From contig NC_089756.1 of assembly GCF_040412425.1 (NCBI RefSeq), forward strand, positions 2,018,498 through 2,082,497: a DNA stretch of 64,000 nt, in the 5' to 3' direction. Below are positions 62,791 through 64,000 of the stretch, piece after piece. A program made the position numbers and the translations under genes. The notes below the pieces were generated by a model that saw only the letters and a list, made by a program, of their open reading frames with translations, did no database searches and was not told where the DNA came from. How positions within the stretch are numbered: position 1 is the stretch's first letter; the number at the start of each line of letters is the position of its first letter. Source of the stretch: Macrobrachium rosenbergii. Lineage: Eukaryota; Arthropoda; Malacostraca; Decapoda; Palaemonidae.

Positions 62791-63353
62791 ACATTTACTG
62801 GGTTGTTTGCAAAGAGTACACGAGATGGGTTTTTTGATTTTGAGGGGTTTAAGAAGCCAGTAGGCGTGAGAAGTGAAAATACCCTTGTGATGTTGTTGGG
62901 TAGTAGTGAGAATGAGGGTGTAATTGATTTTGAATGATTTGAGTGGGATGTGGAAGGAGTGAACTTGGTGAGTACAAGGAATGTGGATGAGGATACGCAA
63001 GAGTTGGGTGAACTGGAAGCAACGCCAAGTCATGAGGAAGATGGTACGTACAGTGTGTGTTTCCTTTGAGTGAAAGTGCTGAAAGAGTGAGTGTGAGTGA
63101 TAAAGAGTTAGTAGTGCTGGAGAGTGTAAGTGCAGGAGTTTTGGGTAGCTTGAGGCAGAACGTGGAAGAGATAAATGAGAGTATGGAAGAGATGATAGCA
63201 GCCATGTCAGGTGTTAGTGAAGTGGGAGCCGACGTAAGTCTCCAGTTTGAAGAGTCTGGCGTAAGTAGTTTGGAACCAAGGCTAAGTGAGTCTAGTATGG
63301 TTGGAGTAGAAGTGAGTGAAGAAGAGTTGGTGAATGAGAGGCCATGGACCTGA
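62791..63353 (+). pseudogene. Element D integrase C-terminal tail
   Basis: Close match to B 38474-39103: LSESAERVSVSDKELVVLES, NVEEINESMEEMIAAMSGVS, EVSEEELVNERPWT then TGA where B reads RSKGPVPKYE. Confidence 0.78.
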
Positions 63354-63399
63354 AGTCAGGGTCCAGTTCCGGAGTATGAATCGGCAGTGGGAAAGGGAT

Positions 63400-63512
63400 T
63401 TTTGGAAAAAAAAAAAAAAAAAAAGGAAATAAGATTTCCTTTATTTTAGCAAGGGTAAAAAAAAAAAAAAAAAAAGAGGAAATAAGATTTCCCTTATTTT
63501 AGCAAGGGGGTG
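63400..63512 (+). repeat. Duplicated poly-A plus polypurine-tract segment
   Basis: Two copies of (A)18-20 followed by GAAATAAGATTTCC-TTATTTTAGCAAGGG (about 63406-63456 and 63457-63512), the second leading into TGTGGTAG of the 3' LTR. B has one copy with only AAAA. Confidence 0.85.
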
Positions 63513-63757
63513 TGTGGTAGTCTAAGCTTAGTTTGTATGAATTAATTTTTTCTTTTTTCTATTATATTTATTGTACAGTATATGTTTTCATTGTGAATAT
63601 TTGATGTGAGTTTTCATTTTTGTTTTTTCTTTTTTACTTGCAGTCTGCTTGAGAGTGGTAGGGTAGAGTGGACTCCCCTTCACCTGGATGTCCACAGATG
63701 AATGCTTGCCCTGCTTTGCAGCAAGTATTATCTATAAATTGTTATGTGGTCATTAAC
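63513..63757 (+). repeat. Element D 3' LTR, truncated
   Basis: Matches 58718-58965 and ends at GTGGTCATTA, where the sequence changes to TTAACCCTTAAACGCCGAGC. Confidence 0.8.
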
Positions 63758-64000
63758 CCTTAAACGCCGAGCCTCTATTTACAAAAGTGTCTGTCGTATG
63801 CCAGCGGCGTTCGGGAGTTAGTGCCGAAGCGGAAAAAAAGTTTTTTTAAAAAATCACAGCACGCTTAGTTTTCAAGATTAAGAGTTCATTATTGGCTCCT
63901 TTTTTTGTCATTGCCTGAAGTTTAGTATGCAACCATCAGAAATGAAAAAAAATTAGTACGCAACCATCAGAAATGAAAAAAAATATCATTATCATATATA
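63755..64000 (+). mobile_element. Possible piggyBac-type MITE, partial, with 31-bp tandem repeat
   Basis: The LTR of D is interrupted at TTAA followed by CCCTTAAACGCCGAGCC. TTAA targets and CCC-starting termini are the hallmark of piggyBac-type elements. No ORF is seen. Near the window end AGTATGCAACCATCAGAAAT and its poly-A-rich flank occur twice in tandem (63924-63954, 63955-63984). The far end is outside the window, so the assignment is tentative. Confidence 0.35.

Larger units (their letters stand above)
58718..63757 (+). mobile_element. Element D: internally deleted Ty3/gypsy copy of the B family
   Basis: 5' LTR 58718-59614; decayed tRNA-Lys site 59622-59640; gag, degenerate knuckles; a fusion of protease 1 start to protease 2 end; integrase; C-terminal tail; purine tract; and a 3' LTR cut at 63757. 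Compared with B it lacks 3,156 bp covering the protease 1 catalytic domain, RT, RNase H and the protease 2 active site, and 107 bp of integrase core. It lies upstream of the host exon at 58.1 kb, probably in an intron. CpG decay (GGCGCC to GGCACC) suggests greater age than C. Confidence 0.87.

Overview
This is eukaryotic DNA, most likely from an arthropod and probably a decapod crustacean. The case for that rests on Jockey-like LINEs, DIRS retrotransposons, a short SINE ending in a GGTCCCAGTGCTTGGCC-type tail, and tRNA-Lys-primed Ty3/gypsy elements; the species is inferred, not shown. I see no rRNA, tRNA, CRISPR or bacterial-type operon. About 85% of the window is transposable elements nested in one another. 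The only probable host gene is on the minus strand at about 55.0-58.1 kb.

Layout. (1) About 0.5-23.8 kb is one decayed Jockey-like LINE (LINE1). It is split by a SINE (2619-2858), by an 11.8 kb minus-strand DIRS element (DIRS-1, 3932-15688) and by a second full-length LINE (LINE2, 16221-23280). DIRS-1 carries a young GC-rich Ty3/gypsy element (A, 4421-9482) in its 3' non-coding region. LINE2 carries a DIRS relic (G, about 17495-18212). LINE1 reads on across each insertion. (2) 23.8-25.6 kb has no recognisable gene. (3) 25636-39239 is Ty3/gypsy element B, interrupted near its 3' end by the related minus-strand element C (32913-38473). (4) 39240-51404 is a 5'-truncated plus-strand DIRS (E), whose tyrosine recombinase gene is split by a complete DIRS (F, 43261-50258). 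(5) 51.4-52.6 kb holds two SINEs in a coding-like relic. (6) 52.6-58.7 kb holds the last two exons of a host gene for an acidic, Gly- and Gln-rich, probably nuclear protein. (7) 58718-63757 is a third member of the B/C family (D), and the window ends in a possible piggyBac-type MITE.

The B/C/D family is the most interesting system. B has the order gag, five CCHC knuckles, aspartic protease 1, RT, RNase H, a second aspartic-protease domain, integrase, and a long C-terminal tail. C and D have both lost the protease 1-RT-RNase H block by different deletions. In D the deletion is in frame and lies on a 9-bp microhomology. C lacks RT, yet its two LTRs are about 99% identical, so it moved recently and must have used enzymes supplied in trans. 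All three share a tRNA-Lys primer binding site.

The DIRS elements show the textbook organisation directly: ORF1, RT/RNase H, tyrosine recombinase, inverted terminal repeats that differ at their outer ends, and an internal complementary region that fuses the two outer ends. Insertion is precise, without target-site duplication. Many ORFs carry single-base frameshifts, including in elements with nearly identical LTRs. Some of these could be assembly indels.
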